Positions 33,361-42,233 of a DNA stretch of 64,000 bases are shown one piece after another. How positions within the stretch are numbered: the first letter of the stretch is position 1; the number at the start of each line of letters is the position of its first letter. The stretch spans positions 186,001 to 250,000 of the forward strand of contig NZ_JACOQH010000004.1 in assembly GCF_014297335.1 (NCBI RefSeq), given 5' to 3'. The notes beneath the pieces were generated by a model. It was given only the letters and a program-made list of their open reading frames with translations, searched no databases and was not told where the DNA came from. Both the position numbers and the translations under genes were made by a program. The stretch is from Roseburia_D yibonii (GTDB taxonomy: Bacteria; Bacillota; Clostridia; Lachnospirales; Lachnospiraceae).

Positions 33361-35556
33361 TTAATTCTCTTTCCAGTAAATCTCTATTCTATCTCCGCTG
33401 TGGAGCTGCTGTGTAAAGCGCGCGTCCACACCATTTATCTTGGTTACGATCGGTCTTCCGTTGCCTGCGTTTAAGTCAAATTTGATGTGCTCAAACACAT
33501 CCACAAACACATACACCGGTTTTCCCTGGAGCAGCACCGGTCTTCCGTTTACGATCACGGAAAGATCCGTCGGGAACAGAGGTGCCGCCGGTTCTGCACC
33601 GTCTTCTTCTGCCTCCGCAGTATCCGCTTTCTCCTGATCCGTTTTGGATACCGCATCCGTTTCCGGTACATCCTGTTTTTCTGCATCTGTGCCGACCGTT
33701 TTTCCAGGCTCTGCCGCTTCCATGTCTGCACTTACGCCCGCTTCTGTCTTCGCCGCATCCGCGCCGGTTTCCTTTGATGCTTCTGCTGCCGTATCAAACA
33801 CCGGATGTTCGTCTACCATCCATTCGACCTCAAAATTCTCATAAACTGGTTCATCTTCGTCCGTCACACGGTTATTCACAAGGATATCATAATTCTTATT
33901 CAATATCAAATCCATGAACTCCGCGAGCTGCCCTACGGTATAATAATTTCTGGTCTCGATCACATCCCCGTCCTGGATCTGGTAGGACGGAAGCTGGATC
34001 TCGCCGTTTACCTCCACCAGACGCGGACAGCTTACCAGCTTTTTATTCACATAAAAAGCGATCGTATCCTTATTATACTCTTCCAGCATCTCGATCGTGC
34101 AGGTCGCGTCTTCTCCTGCTGTGGAAGGCGTGATCGATATGTAACTGTTCGGCTCTAACGGTGTGTTGATGCTCACGATCTTTCCGTTAAAACGGATGAC
34201 CGCCGATTCCCCCGCCTCGCCGCGGATCAGTCTCGGCTTTCCGTTCAAGGTAAAATTGATTTCCTTCCCGCGTTTCGGAAACAGATCCTCATTCGGGAAT
34301 CCCGCGTTTAACGCCGCATCCACCAGCGTCAGATGCCCGTTATCGTATAATTTCATCCGGTCGCCGTTAAAATGCACCATAATGAAATTATTTTTCTGGT
34401 CGTAATAATTTAAGCAGATTCCGATCGGAGTTACCAGAAGCGGATCTTTCTTTACGCTTTCCTGCTCAAATTTTACCGCCTGTAAGACTTCCTCGCCACG
34501 CAGTGCCACACGCTCCTTCGGAAGCTCCAGATACTCCGCCAGGCTCTCGGTAAATCCGTGGATCTTTCCGCCACCGCCGACAACAAACGCGGCGCTCACG
34601 GATTTATTTCCGTTCAGTTCCCGGATCTTCTCCGCCACCTCGGATGTGATCTTTTCCACCGTCGGCGCAGTCAGCTCCCAGATCTCTTCTGACGGAATGA
34701 TATGGGAAATCCCCATGATATCTTTAAATTCCACCGTCTCATCAAACGTTGACGCAAGCTTCATCTCCTCGGCAGTGTTAAAATCTACCAGATACTGCTG
34801 CACGATCAGCTCCGTCAGTTCATCCCCCGCATGCGGGATCATGCCGTATGCGATGATGCTTCCGTCCTTTGTGATCGAAATATCCGATGTTCCGGCTCCG
34901 ACGTCCACAAGTGCGATATTCAACATTCGAAAGTTTTCCGGGATCGCGACATTGATCGCCGCGATCGGCTCGAGTGTCAGATTGACTACTTCAAGTCCCG
35001 CGAGATTCACTGCGGAATAAAGACCGTCCACGACATCCTCCGGGAGGAAGGTCACAATGATATCTTCCGCGATCGTATCCGCCTTATGTCCCTCAAGATT
35101 CGTAAACATCTCATCATTCAGGTAATAATGCACAACCGAGTAGCCGACACAGTAAAATTTGTACTTCGTATCATTCTCCTCTGCGAGCACCTGCTGTGCC
35201 TGCTCGATTCCGAGCAGATCCAGGGTATGAATGTCCTCTCCGGTGACGATCGTCTCCTCCGCGAACTTGTGCTCTACCGTGGTCGTCACGGTTTTTAACA
35301 CACGTCCCGCAGCCGCGATGCAGACATCGGAAAGCTGCTGTCCCAGCTGTGACTCCAGATCTTCTTTTATGAAACGTATCGTATTTCCCACACGTCCGAT
35401 GTCATGGATCTGTCCGTCAAGCATGGCACGCGTCTCATGCATCTTGACGCTGTGTGCGATCACATGAAATACTTTATCCTCTTTATATCCTACGGAACCA
35501 ACGACATTTCGTGTTCCGATATCCAGGCCAAATACCAGTTCGTCCGGCGTTATCAT
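33361..35556 (-). CDS. FtsA-like actin-fold protein with long C-terminal extension
   Basis: A 731-aa protein; residues 1-400 are an FtsA/PilM-type ATPase: FGLDIGTRNVVGSVGY (phosphate 1), a 1C/SHS2-like insertion, LVDVGAGTSDISI (phosphate 2) and VVGGGGKIHGFTESLAEYL (adenosine). Typical FtsA is 400-450 aa. The extra 300 residues hold two strand-rich repeats, an Ala/Glu/Asp/Lys low-complexity linker (about 595-650) and a final strand-rich segment with NGRPVLLQGKPVYVFVDVFEH. No membrane-targeting amphipathic helix is obvious at the end. Neighbours are coaE and polA, not ftsZ. Division or envelope scaffold is inferred. Confidence 0.8.
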   Translation of the reverse strand: MITPDELVFGLDIGTRNVVGSVGYKEDKVFHVIAHSVKMHETRAMLDGQIHDIGRVGNTIRFIKEDLESQLGQQLSDVCIAAAGRVLKTVTTTVEHKFAEETIVTGEDIHTLDLLGIEQAQQVLAEENDTKYKFYCVGYSVVHYYLNDEMFTNLEGHKADTIAEDIIVTFLPEDVVDGLYSAVNLAGLEVVNLTLEPIAAINVAIPENFRMLNIALVDVGAGTSDISITKDGSIIAYGMIPHAGDELTELIVQQYLVDFNTAEEMKLASTFDETVEFKDIMGISHIIPSEEIWELTAPTVEKITSEVAEKIRELNGNKSVSAAFVVGGGGKIHGFTESLAEYLELPKERVALRGEEVLQAVKFEQESVKKDPLLVTPIGICLNYYDQKNNFIMVHFNGDRMKLYDNGHLTLVDAALNAGFPNEDLFPKRGKEINFTLNGKPRLIRGEAGESAVIRFNGKIVSINTPLEPNSYISITPSTAGEDATCTIEMLEEYNKDTIAFYVNKKLVSCPRLVEVNGEIQLPSYQIQDGDVIETRNYYTVGQLAEFMDLILNKNYDILVNNRVTDEDEPVYENFEVEWMVDEHPVFDTAAEASKETGADAAKTEAGVSADMEAAEPGKTVGTDAEKQDVPETDAVSKTDQEKADTAEAEEDGAEPAAPLFPTDLSVIVNGRPVLLQGKPVYVFVDVFEHIKFDLNAGNGRPIVTKINGVDARFTQQLHSGDRIEIYWKEN

Positions 35557-36161
35557 ATCTGATACTCCTTTCTTTTCAGCAATCCGGCAACCTGCCTTAT
35601 GGCATCCTCTTTTGCTCCGTTATTATCTATTACTGTCGCGCAGTATTTCCGGTATGTCTCCTCACTTAACTGACTCTGAAAGATCTGCGCTACTTTTTCT
35701 TTCGAATATCCCCTGCTCTCCATGAGCCGCTTTCTTCTGTTTTCTTCGGTCGTATAAATATACCACAGTTCATCACAGATGCAGTCATACCCTTCCTCGA
35801 TCAGAAGCGCCGCCTCAAGTACCAGTATCCGAAGCACTCCGCGCTCCCTCTCTTTTTTGGCACGCTCTGTCACATACTCCTTAACCGCCGGATGTACGAT
35901 CGCGTTTAACGCTTCCCGCTTTGCGGCATCCGAAAAGATCACTTCCGCCATGCGGTCTCTTTTTATACTTCCATCGTCCGCAAATACGCCATCCCCGGCA
36001 AAAAGCTCTGTCAGCTTCTCATAACATGCTCCATCCGGTTCCATCAGCTCATGCGCGATCTCATCCGCAAGCATGACCTCTATCCCATCCTGCTTTGCAA
36101 GAAAATTTAAAATCTCTGTTTTTCCGGCTCCAACGCCTCCGGTAATTCCAACAAATCTCAT
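35553..36161 (-). CDS. coaE: Dephospho-CoA kinase
   Basis: A 202-aa P-loop kinase: GITGGVGAGKT, ADEIAHELMEPDGACYEKL, IVHPAVKEYV and VLEAALLIEEGYD. It phosphorylates dephospho-CoA in the last step of coenzyme A synthesis. It begins at the nucleotide next to the polA stop and overlaps the FtsA-like gene by 4 nt (ATGA), forming a polA-coaE-ftsA-like-MBL operon. Confidence 0.95.
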   Translation of the reverse strand: MRFVGITGGVGAGKTEILNFLAKQDGIEVMLADEIAHELMEPDGACYEKLTELFAGDGVFADDGSIKRDRMAEVIFSDAAKREALNAIVHPAVKEYVTERAKKERERGVLRILVLEAALLIEEGYDCICDELWYIYTTEENRRKRLMESRGYSKEKVAQIFQSQLSEETYRKYCATVIDNNGAKEDAIRQVAGLLKRKEYQI

Positions 36162-38819
36162 CTATTTCGCCTCGTACCAGTTTCTTCCTGTATGCATGTC
36201 GATCTCCAGCGCCACTTTCAGCTGCGCCGCCTGATGCATTTCCTCTTCCAGGATCTTTTTGACTGCTTCCTCTTCTGCCTGCGCGGTCTCCACCAGAAGT
36301 TCATCGTGTACCTGAAGCAGAAGTCTGGACTTTAAGCCCTCCTTTAACAATCTGTCATGCACCCGGTTCATCGCAATCTTTATGATATCCGCCGCAGTTC
36401 CCTGGATCGGCGCATTCATCGCGACACGTTCCCCGAAGGAGCGTTGCATGAAATTGCTGGAAGCAAGCTCCGGCACCGGACGTCTTCTTCCAAACATGGA
36501 GCTCACATAGCCGTCCTTTTTCGCTCCCGCGACCAGACCGTCCAGAAACGTCTTGATCCCCGGATAAGTCTCAAAGTACCGCTCAATATACGCTGCCGCT
36601 TCTTTTCTTGTGATGCTGAGATCCTGGCTTAAGCCAAACGAACTGATCCCGTACACAATCCCGAAATTGACCGCTTTCGCGTTCCGGCGCTGCAGATCCG
36701 TCACCTCGTCAAACGGCACATGAAATACCTGCGATGCCGTCATCCGGTGGATATCCTGCGCTTCCCGGTATGCCTCGATCAGCATTTCATCCCCGGACAT
36801 ATGCGCCAGCACGCGCAGTTCGATCTGGGAATAATCCGCATCCACAAACACATATCCGTCCTTCGGCAGAAATACCTTCCGGATCAGACGTCCGAGTTCC
36901 ATACGGATCGGAATATTCTGCAGATTCGGTTCTGTGCTGCTGATCCTTCCGGTAGCCGTCACAGTCTGGTTGAACGTTGAATGGATCCTGCCATCCTCTG
37001 TAATGTAATCGGCAAGCCCGTCCGCATAAGTGGATTTTAATTTTGCAAGCTGCCGGTACTCTAAAATATCCGCAACCAACGGATACTCCGGCGCAAGCTT
37101 GTCAAGCACATCCGCCGCCGTGGAATATCCGGTCTTTGTTTTTTTCGCGTAAGGCATCTGCAGCTTTTCAAACAAGATGACGCCAAGCTGTTTCGGCGAG
37201 TTGATGTTAAACTCCTCACCCGCTCCCGCATAGATGCTCTTTTCCAGCTCCGCGATACGCACGGAAAGCTTTTCTCCGTATTCCTGTAATGCAGCCTTGT
37301 CCGCGCGGATGCCTTCTTTTTCCATATCCAAAAGAGTAAATAATAACGGCATCTCGATTCCGGTAAACAGATCCTTCATCCCTGTTTCCGCAAGTTCACG
37401 CTCTAAGACTGCTTTTGCCGCATATGCCACATAGCTTACAAAGCAGACATATTTTAAAAACGCCTCCGGCTGTGTCTCCGCCGCATCCGAAAGAGAAAGC
37501 TTTCCAAGAAGGTCTGTGCGCGACGGGATCATCATTCCGAGATAATCTTTGGCAAGATCCTCATAAGAATATTTATTCTTTAACGGATTTAGGAGATACG
37601 CCGCGATCTCGGTATCAAAAAACGCTTTTGCGCGTTCCTCACTCGTTTTTTCTTCTCTGACCGGCAGCATGTGCAACTGCGGCTTTAAGGAAAATGTGAT
37701 CCCGCATGCACCGGCATCCAGCAGTCCTTTTAATTTGGAAAGCAGATAGTCCTCTGTCAGGAAGCCCTCTGCCGTCAGAAATACGGTATTTTTCTCTCCA
37801 AAAGAAACAGATACGCCAAGCAGCCTGTCCTTCTCCTCCACCAGGAAAAAGCCAAGCTCCTTTTCTTTTGTCGCTTCCGAAAAAAACGTCTCGGCATCGG
37901 AAAGTTCTGTGATCTTTCGGAAATATTGTTCGGTCTCATTCTGCAGTGCCGACACATCAAACTTCGCGAGCAGATTCTTAAATTCCAGACGCTTGCAGAG
38001 CAGATATGCCTCCTCGGTAAACAGATCTCCAAGCTCCGCCTCTTTCAGATCGTAATCGATATCCGCGTTGATCTCGATCGTCGCAAGCGTTTTGCTCATC
38101 TGCGCCATATCGTAATGTTCTTTTAAATTTTCCTTCGCGCGGTTTGGTTTTATCTCATCCACATGCGCGTAGGCTTCCTCGATGCTTCCATAAGCTACGA
38201 TCAGATTGGTCGCCGTCTTCTCTCCAATGCCCGGGACACCCGGAATATTGTCCGCCGTATCCCCCATCAGTGCCTTGACATCGATGAACTGAACCGGTGT
38301 GACCTGGTAACGCTCCTTGACATCCGCCGCATTGTAGTCCTCGATCTCGGTTCCGGTGCGTTTCGTCTTTGGGATACGGATCTTGATGTGATCTGTCGCA
38401 AGCTGCAAAAGATCGCGGTCCCCGGAAACCACGGAAACCACAAGTCCTTCCTTTTCGCTCCGTTTCGCGATCGTTCCGATGATATCATCCGCCTCATAGC
38501 CTTCTTTTTCGATGATCCGCACGCCCATTGCCTGTAACATTTCCTTCATGAGCGGAACCTGCTGGCGGAGTTCCTCAGCCATCGGCTTTCTGGTTCCCTT
38601 ATAGGCGTCATACATTTTGTGGCGGAACGTCGGAGCATGCACATCAAATGCCACCGTCAGATAATCCGGCTTTTCCTCGTCTAAGATCTTAAATAAAATA
38701 TTTAAAAATCCATAGACTGCATTCGTGTGCAGTCCCTCCGCATTGGTAAGATCCGGTATCCCGTAAAATGCCCGGTTCAAAATACTGTGTCCGTCGATCA
38801 ATACTAATTTTTTGCTCAT
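36162..38819 (-). CDS. polA: DNA polymerase I
   Basis: An 885-aa protein with a 5'-3' exonuclease domain (LVLIDGHSILNRAFYG, DYLTVAFDVHAPTFRH, VSGDRDLLQLATD, IPGVPGIGEKTA). A middle domain without the catalytic DxE proofreading set follows. The family A polymerase domain shows DADYSQIELRVLAHMSGD, RRNAKAVNFGIVYGIS and VHDELLVE. It fills gaps and removes RNA primers. First gene of the polA-coaE operon, following the thioesterase gene by 1 nt. Confidence 0.97.
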   Translation of the reverse strand: MSKKLVLIDGHSILNRAFYGIPDLTNAEGLHTNAVYGFLNILFKILDEEKPDYLTVAFDVHAPTFRHKMYDAYKGTRKPMAEELRQQVPLMKEMLQAMGVRIIEKEGYEADDIIGTIAKRSEKEGLVVSVVSGDRDLLQLATDHIKIRIPKTKRTGTEIEDYNAADVKERYQVTPVQFIDVKALMGDTADNIPGVPGIGEKTATNLIVAYGSIEEAYAHVDEIKPNRAKENLKEHYDMAQMSKTLATIEINADIDYDLKEAELGDLFTEEAYLLCKRLEFKNLLAKFDVSALQNETEQYFRKITELSDAETFFSEATKEKELGFFLVEEKDRLLGVSVSFGEKNTVFLTAEGFLTEDYLLSKLKGLLDAGACGITFSLKPQLHMLPVREEKTSEERAKAFFDTEIAAYLLNPLKNKYSYEDLAKDYLGMMIPSRTDLLGKLSLSDAAETQPEAFLKYVCFVSYVAYAAKAVLERELAETGMKDLFTGIEMPLLFTLLDMEKEGIRADKAALQEYGEKLSVRIAELEKSIYAGAGEEFNINSPKQLGVILFEKLQMPYAKKTKTGYSTAADVLDKLAPEYPLVADILEYRQLAKLKSTYADGLADYITEDGRIHSTFNQTVTATGRISSTEPNLQNIPIRMELGRLIRKVFLPKDGYVFVDADYSQIELRVLAHMSGDEMLIEAYREAQDIHRMTASQVFHVPFDEVTDLQRRNAKAVNFGIVYGISSFGLSQDLSITRKEAAAYIERYFETYPGIKTFLDGLVAGAKKDGYVSSMFGRRRPVPELASSNFMQRSFGERVAMNAPIQGTAADIIKIAMNRVHDRLLKEGLKSRLLLQVHDELLVETAQAEEEAVKKILEEEMHQAAQLKVALEIDMHTGRNWYEAK

Positions 38820-38820
38820 G

Positions 38821-39285
38821 TTACTCCTCGTCTACCAGCTGGAAAAATTTCGTATCAATCTCCGGATACGCACGTTTTAAGGAAATCGGTTTCCCACTGT
38901 TATTTAAAAAGCAGTGCTCACTCTTTGCGAGCGAACGAAGCTCTCCTGTCTCTTTATCTGTCATACGGTATGTGAATGCCAGCTTGATCCCATTATAATA
39001 GGATATCTTGGTCTCGATCCGGACGGTATCACTGAAATGCACCATGCTCTTATATTCGCAGGCAACTGAGATGACCGGGCTTATGATCTCGGCATCCTCC
39101 ATAGTTTTATAGCTGTATCCCATCTGCTCCATCAGATCCATCCTGGCCTCTTCCATCCAGCGGATGTAATTGGAATGATGTACGATCCCCATCTGGTCTG
39201 TCTCATAATATTTGACATGATGTTCATACGGCTTAATTTTTAAATTGGCCGGTGTTGTGTATACTTCTACTCTTGTATCTTTCAA
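38821..39285 (-). CDS. YbgC/4HBT-type acyl-CoA thioesterase
   Basis: A 154-aa hotdog protein: KYYETDQMGIVHHSNYIRWMEEARMDLMEQMG carries the catalytic Asp-x-MG-x-VHHSNY pattern of 4-hydroxybenzoyl-CoA thioesterase-like enzymes. It hydrolyses acyl-CoA thioesters. The TTG at 39285 is favoured over the GTG at 39294 because AAGGTG is 6 nt before TTG. One nucleotide separates it from polA. Confidence 0.88.
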   Translation of the reverse strand: MKDTRVEVYTTPANLKIKPYEHHVKYYETDQMGIVHHSNYIRWMEEARMDLMEQMGYSYKTMEDAEIISPVISVACEYKSMVHFSDTVRIETKISYYNGIKLAFTYRMTDKETGELRSLAKSEHCFLNNSGKPISLKRAYPEIDTKFFQLVDEE

Positions 39286-39387
39286 CTGTCTCACCTTCCA
39301 TTTGTATTTTCTGATTTTTCTGCATGGGCATATAAAATACCCAATATAGACATTATGTCACAGATTGGACGGAAATTCAATGTTTTC

Positions 39388-39492
39388 TTAGCATTCCCCA
39401 CAGTAATCCAGATAATCCGCTTCATCCGCGAACAGGATGTATCTGTCCTCAACCAGTCCCATGTAACCTTCTGCTGTAAAATATCCTTTCAT
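39388..39492 (-). CDS. 34-residue small protein
   Basis: ATG at 39492 preceded by AAAAGGAG (9-nt spacing), then a complete 34-codon frame and TAA. The product begins MKGYFTAEGYMGLVEDRY and continues with an acidic, tyrosine-rich tail ending in YCGEC. It is isolated between the thioesterase and aldo/keto reductase genes. The strong ribosome site and regular composition suggest that it is expressed. No known function; it could be a stand-alone stress or regulatory peptide. Confidence 0.6.
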   Translation of the reverse strand: MKGYFTAEGYMGLVEDRYILFADEADYLDYCGEC

Positions 39493-39597
39493 AAAAAACA
39501 CGCTCCTTTTTACCTCTTTGTTATCCGTTTTGCTTTCTTTGATAACCTAAGTATAAAAAAGAACGTGTCCTATATGTGGTACTGGTGTTATGTAAAC

Positions 39598-40626
39598 CTA
39601 TTTCACACTCACTTCTCCGGCAAGCACCCGCTTATAATCCTCGTAATTTTTCTCGAGCAGTGCAGGCGTGTCCAGACCGTAAGGGCATTTGCTCTTGCAG
39701 TGTCCGCAGTGCAGGCAGTTCTCGATCTTTTTCATCTTCTCCTGCACTTCTTTTGTGAGCTGTAGTTCTGACGGAGAGCGGCGCAAAAGCAGTGACATGC
39801 GCGCGCAGTTATTGATCTCGATCCCTGCCGGACACGGCATACAGTATCCGCAGCCACGGCAGAATTCTCCGCTCAGTTCCCTCCGGTCCGCTTCGATCAG
39901 CGCCTTTATCTCATCGGTCATAACCGGCGGATGCTCAATGTAGGAAATAAACTCATCCAGCTCTTTTTCGCGCTGTACACCCCAGATCGGAAGCACGTTG
40001 TCGTACTGTGCCTCAAACGCGTAGGCTGCCCTCGAATTTGTGATAAGACCGCCGGAAAGCGCTTTCATGGCAATGAATCCCATATTTTTTTCTTTACATT
40101 TTTCCACCAGCGCAATATCCTGATCGCTCGCGAGATAGCAGAACGGGAACTGCAAAGTCTCATAAAGACCGGATTCGATCGCCTCATCCGCCACCGCAAG
40201 TCTGTGATTCGTGATCCCGATATGGCGGATCATTCCTTTTTCTTTCGCTTCAAGCATTGCCTCGTAAAGCCCGCTTCCATCCCCAGGCTTCGGACAGACT
40301 GCCGGATTGTGGAACTGATAAATGTCCACATAATCTGTCCGCAGATTGTGCAGGGAAGTCTCCAACTGTTCAAAAAATTCCTTTGCATTGGATGCGGCGG
40401 TCTTGGTCGCCACAAAGACCTTATCCCGGATACCCTCTAACGCGATGCCGAGTTTCTCCTCGCTGTCCGTGTAAAAGCGTGCCGTATCGAAAAAAGTGAT
40501 CCCTGCGTCATACGCTTTCCGCACAAGATGTACGGCATCCTCATCCGTGATACGCTGGATCGGCAGTGCGCCGAATCCGTTCTTGTTTACCGTGATCCCG
40601 GTACTTCCAAGTGTTACCTGTTCCAT
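39598..40626 (-). CDS. Aldo/keto reductase with C-terminal 4Fe-4S domain
   Basis: A 342-aa protein: an AKR TIM barrel (GFGALPIQRI, FFDTARFYTDSEEKLG, YVDIYQFHNP, IRHIGITNHR) followed by cysteines EFCRGCGYCMPCPAGIEINNC and ENCLHCGHCKSKCPYGL, which can hold two [4Fe-4S] clusters. Such fused reductases are common in clostridia and probably use ferredoxin-type electrons rather than only NADPH. Substrate unknown. Confidence 0.92.
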   Translation of the reverse strand: MEQVTLGSTGITVNKNGFGALPIQRITDEDAVHLVRKAYDAGITFFDTARFYTDSEEKLGIALEGIRDKVFVATKTAASNAKEFFEQLETSLHNLRTDYVDIYQFHNPAVCPKPGDGSGLYEAMLEAKEKGMIRHIGITNHRLAVADEAIESGLYETLQFPFCYLASDQDIALVEKCKEKNMGFIAMKALSGGLITNSRAAYAFEAQYDNVLPIWGVQREKELDEFISYIEHPPVMTDEIKALIEADRRELSGEFCRGCGYCMPCPAGIEINNCARMSLLLRRSPSELQLTKEVQEKMKKIENCLHCGHCKSKCPYGLDTPALLEKNYEDYKRVLAGEVSVK

Positions 40627-40668
40627 ATTCTTTCGTTCCTTTCCATATTATATTGTGATTGTATCATT

Positions 40669-41133
40669 TTACTCCGGATACTGTGTCAGCTTTGTCTCCA
40701 CCAGCTTTTCTCCCTCATAGCGCAGTTTCAGGGAAAAGAAATCCTCTGTCTCGCGCAGCAGCTTAAAAAAGATCTTGTCCCCCTCCCAGAGTTTCAGCTT
40801 ATCGATCTCGCTCTTTGGGATCCATTCGAGATTTCCCTCATCACATTCTAAAAGTGTTCCGGTAAATTCACTTGCCGTATACAGATGGATATACTCGGTC
40901 TCCCACTCATCCGAGAGAAAGGTAAGGATCGCCCGGAACTGATACTTCGTCAGCGTAAGTCCGGTCTCCTCCCGCACCTCGCGCAGCATACATTCCTCCG
41001 GCGTCTCGTCCGGCTCAAATTTGCCTCCTACTCCCACCCATTTGTCATGGTTCAAATCATTTTCCTTTTTTACCCGATGTAACATCAGGTATTTGTCGTC
41101 TTTTTCAATGTAGCAAAGTGTTGTAAGCTTCAT
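40669..41133 (-). CDS. NUDIX hydrolase (MutT/8-oxo-dGTPase-like)
   Basis: A 154-aa protein with an intact NUDIX box (GGKFEPDETPEECMLREVREETGL) and KLTTLCYIEKDDKYLMLHR at the start. It follows the MutT/NUDIX branch annotated as 8-oxo-dGTP diphosphatase, which cleanses oxidised nucleotides. Monocistronic between the reductase and the DUF3877-like gene. Confidence 0.9.
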   Translation of the reverse strand: MKLTTLCYIEKDDKYLMLHRVKKENDLNHDKWVGVGGKFEPDETPEECMLREVREETGLTLTKYQFRAILTFLSDEWETEYIHLYTASEFTGTLLECDEGNLEWIPKSEIDKLKLWEGDKIFFKLLRETEDFFSLKLRYEGEKLVETKLTQYPE

Positions 41134-41162
41134 AGCCGTTCCCCCTCGTCGATCCAGTCTGT

Positions 41163-41714
41163 CTATTTTGCAGCAAATTCAAGATAAAGATCACCAAAAT
41201 CTTCTCTGGTGAATCTGTGATAGATCACATGACAGCCTTCAAATGTAATGCAGTACCGGTAGTCATTCGGTTTTCCGTCCGTAAAATAGATCAGATAATC
41301 AAAGTCCTGCCCCTTGATCTTTTCCAAGGTAACCTCTTCGGAAAAATCCAAAAAGACGTTCCTGATATCCTCGATTGCGCAGTCATGTCTTGAGATTGCG
41401 GCGATAAACCGGGTCAGAAATTCATTTTCAGCCATATGCGCATGCACATATTCCGCGCACTGCGGCGCAAATGTAAGACAGAAACGCTCTCCCTCATTGG
41501 AAACTTCCAGTTCGCCCCATTTGTCCCGCACCGCTTTTTTTAAGTTATCCAGCACCTGGTGCATCGCCGCGATCCCGCAGTCCACGGCAAGCAGGCGGTT
41601 TAAGGATTTGAGCGGATAATATAAATGAATGACCTCGCTCCGGTAGCCCAGTTTGATCTGCTCTTCCGCGATCACATCCATGATATTTTGTTGCAGTCTG
41701 TCAAATGTTACCAT
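41163..41714 (-). CDS. DUF3877-like protein
   Basis: A 183-aa soluble protein (MVTFDRLQQNIMDVIAEEQIKLGYR..., YPLKSLNRLL, FDYLIYFTDGKPNDYRYCITFEGCHVIYHRF) resembling the DUF3877 family of Lachnospiraceae. No catalytic motif or membrane segment is visible. Function unknown; a terminator hairpin separates it from the arabinose operon downstream. Confidence 0.65.
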   Translation of the reverse strand: MVTFDRLQQNIMDVIAEEQIKLGYRSEVIHLYYPLKSLNRLLAVDCGIAAMHQVLDNLKKAVRDKWGELEVSNEGERFCLTFAPQCAEYVHAHMAENEFLTRFIAAISRHDCAIEDIRNVFLDFSEEVTLEKIKGQDFDYLIYFTDGKPNDYRYCITFEGCHVIYHRFTREDFGDLYLEFAAK

Positions 41715-41782
41715 AAATTCTACTCCTCATCGTTTTGTTTCATTATTATAATAAGTAGACTATTCTTCCGCTCCTGTCAAGC

Positions 41783-41826
41783 AAAAAAATTTCCCGGCAC
41801 GCCATCCTGTAAATGACTGCCGGGAA
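41783..41826 (-). terminator. Terminator at the end of the arabinose operon
   Basis: TTCCCGGCA and TGCCGGGAA stem with a minus-strand T-run (ATTTTTTT), immediately after the galM-remnant stop. Confidence 0.85.
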
Positions 41827-41831
41827 TTTCT

Positions 41832-42233
41832 CTATTTCTGATAAAATTTTATTTTTATATGCGCCTGATAAGTCTCTCCCGGATGCAGGAGCGGGGAGGC
41901 AAACCGTTCCTCGTTGACTGCATTCGGATAATACTGTGGTTCCAGGCAGAAGCCATGCCGGAAATCATAAAACACGCCTTCTTTTCCCGCGTGCCGCTCC
42001 ACAAAATTGCCGGAGTAAAACTGCATGCCCATGCAGTCCGTAGAAAAATCCATCACGCCGTGTCTGGTATCCAGCACATAGTTGTGGTCATAACCGCCCA
42101 CATAGGCTAACTGGATAAAATCCGCTCTGATATCGCGTCCGATCACCGCCCCGAAATAACAGGTCTGCCGCTCATATTCTGCTGGATCGTCATAGCCTAA
42201 GATCACATCCCGGAACGCGCCATCCTCTCCGTC
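41832..42233 (-). pseudogene. Aldose 1-epimerase (galM) remnant with two deletions
   Basis: Recognisable mutarotase sequence starts at the araD stop (DGAFRDVILGYDDPAEYERQ, normally near residue 45), so the N-terminus is missing. It runs to CYFGAVIGR, then jumps directly to GGYDHNYVLDT and on to HGFCLEPQYYPNAVN and the normal C-terminus. About 150 residues of a usual 340 are missing internally, including the LHGG and NHxYFNL histidines. The frame is otherwise open, so a 134-codon peptide could still be made, but catalysis is unlikely. It lies at the end of the arabinose operon, where a mutarotase would fit. Confidence 0.8.
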
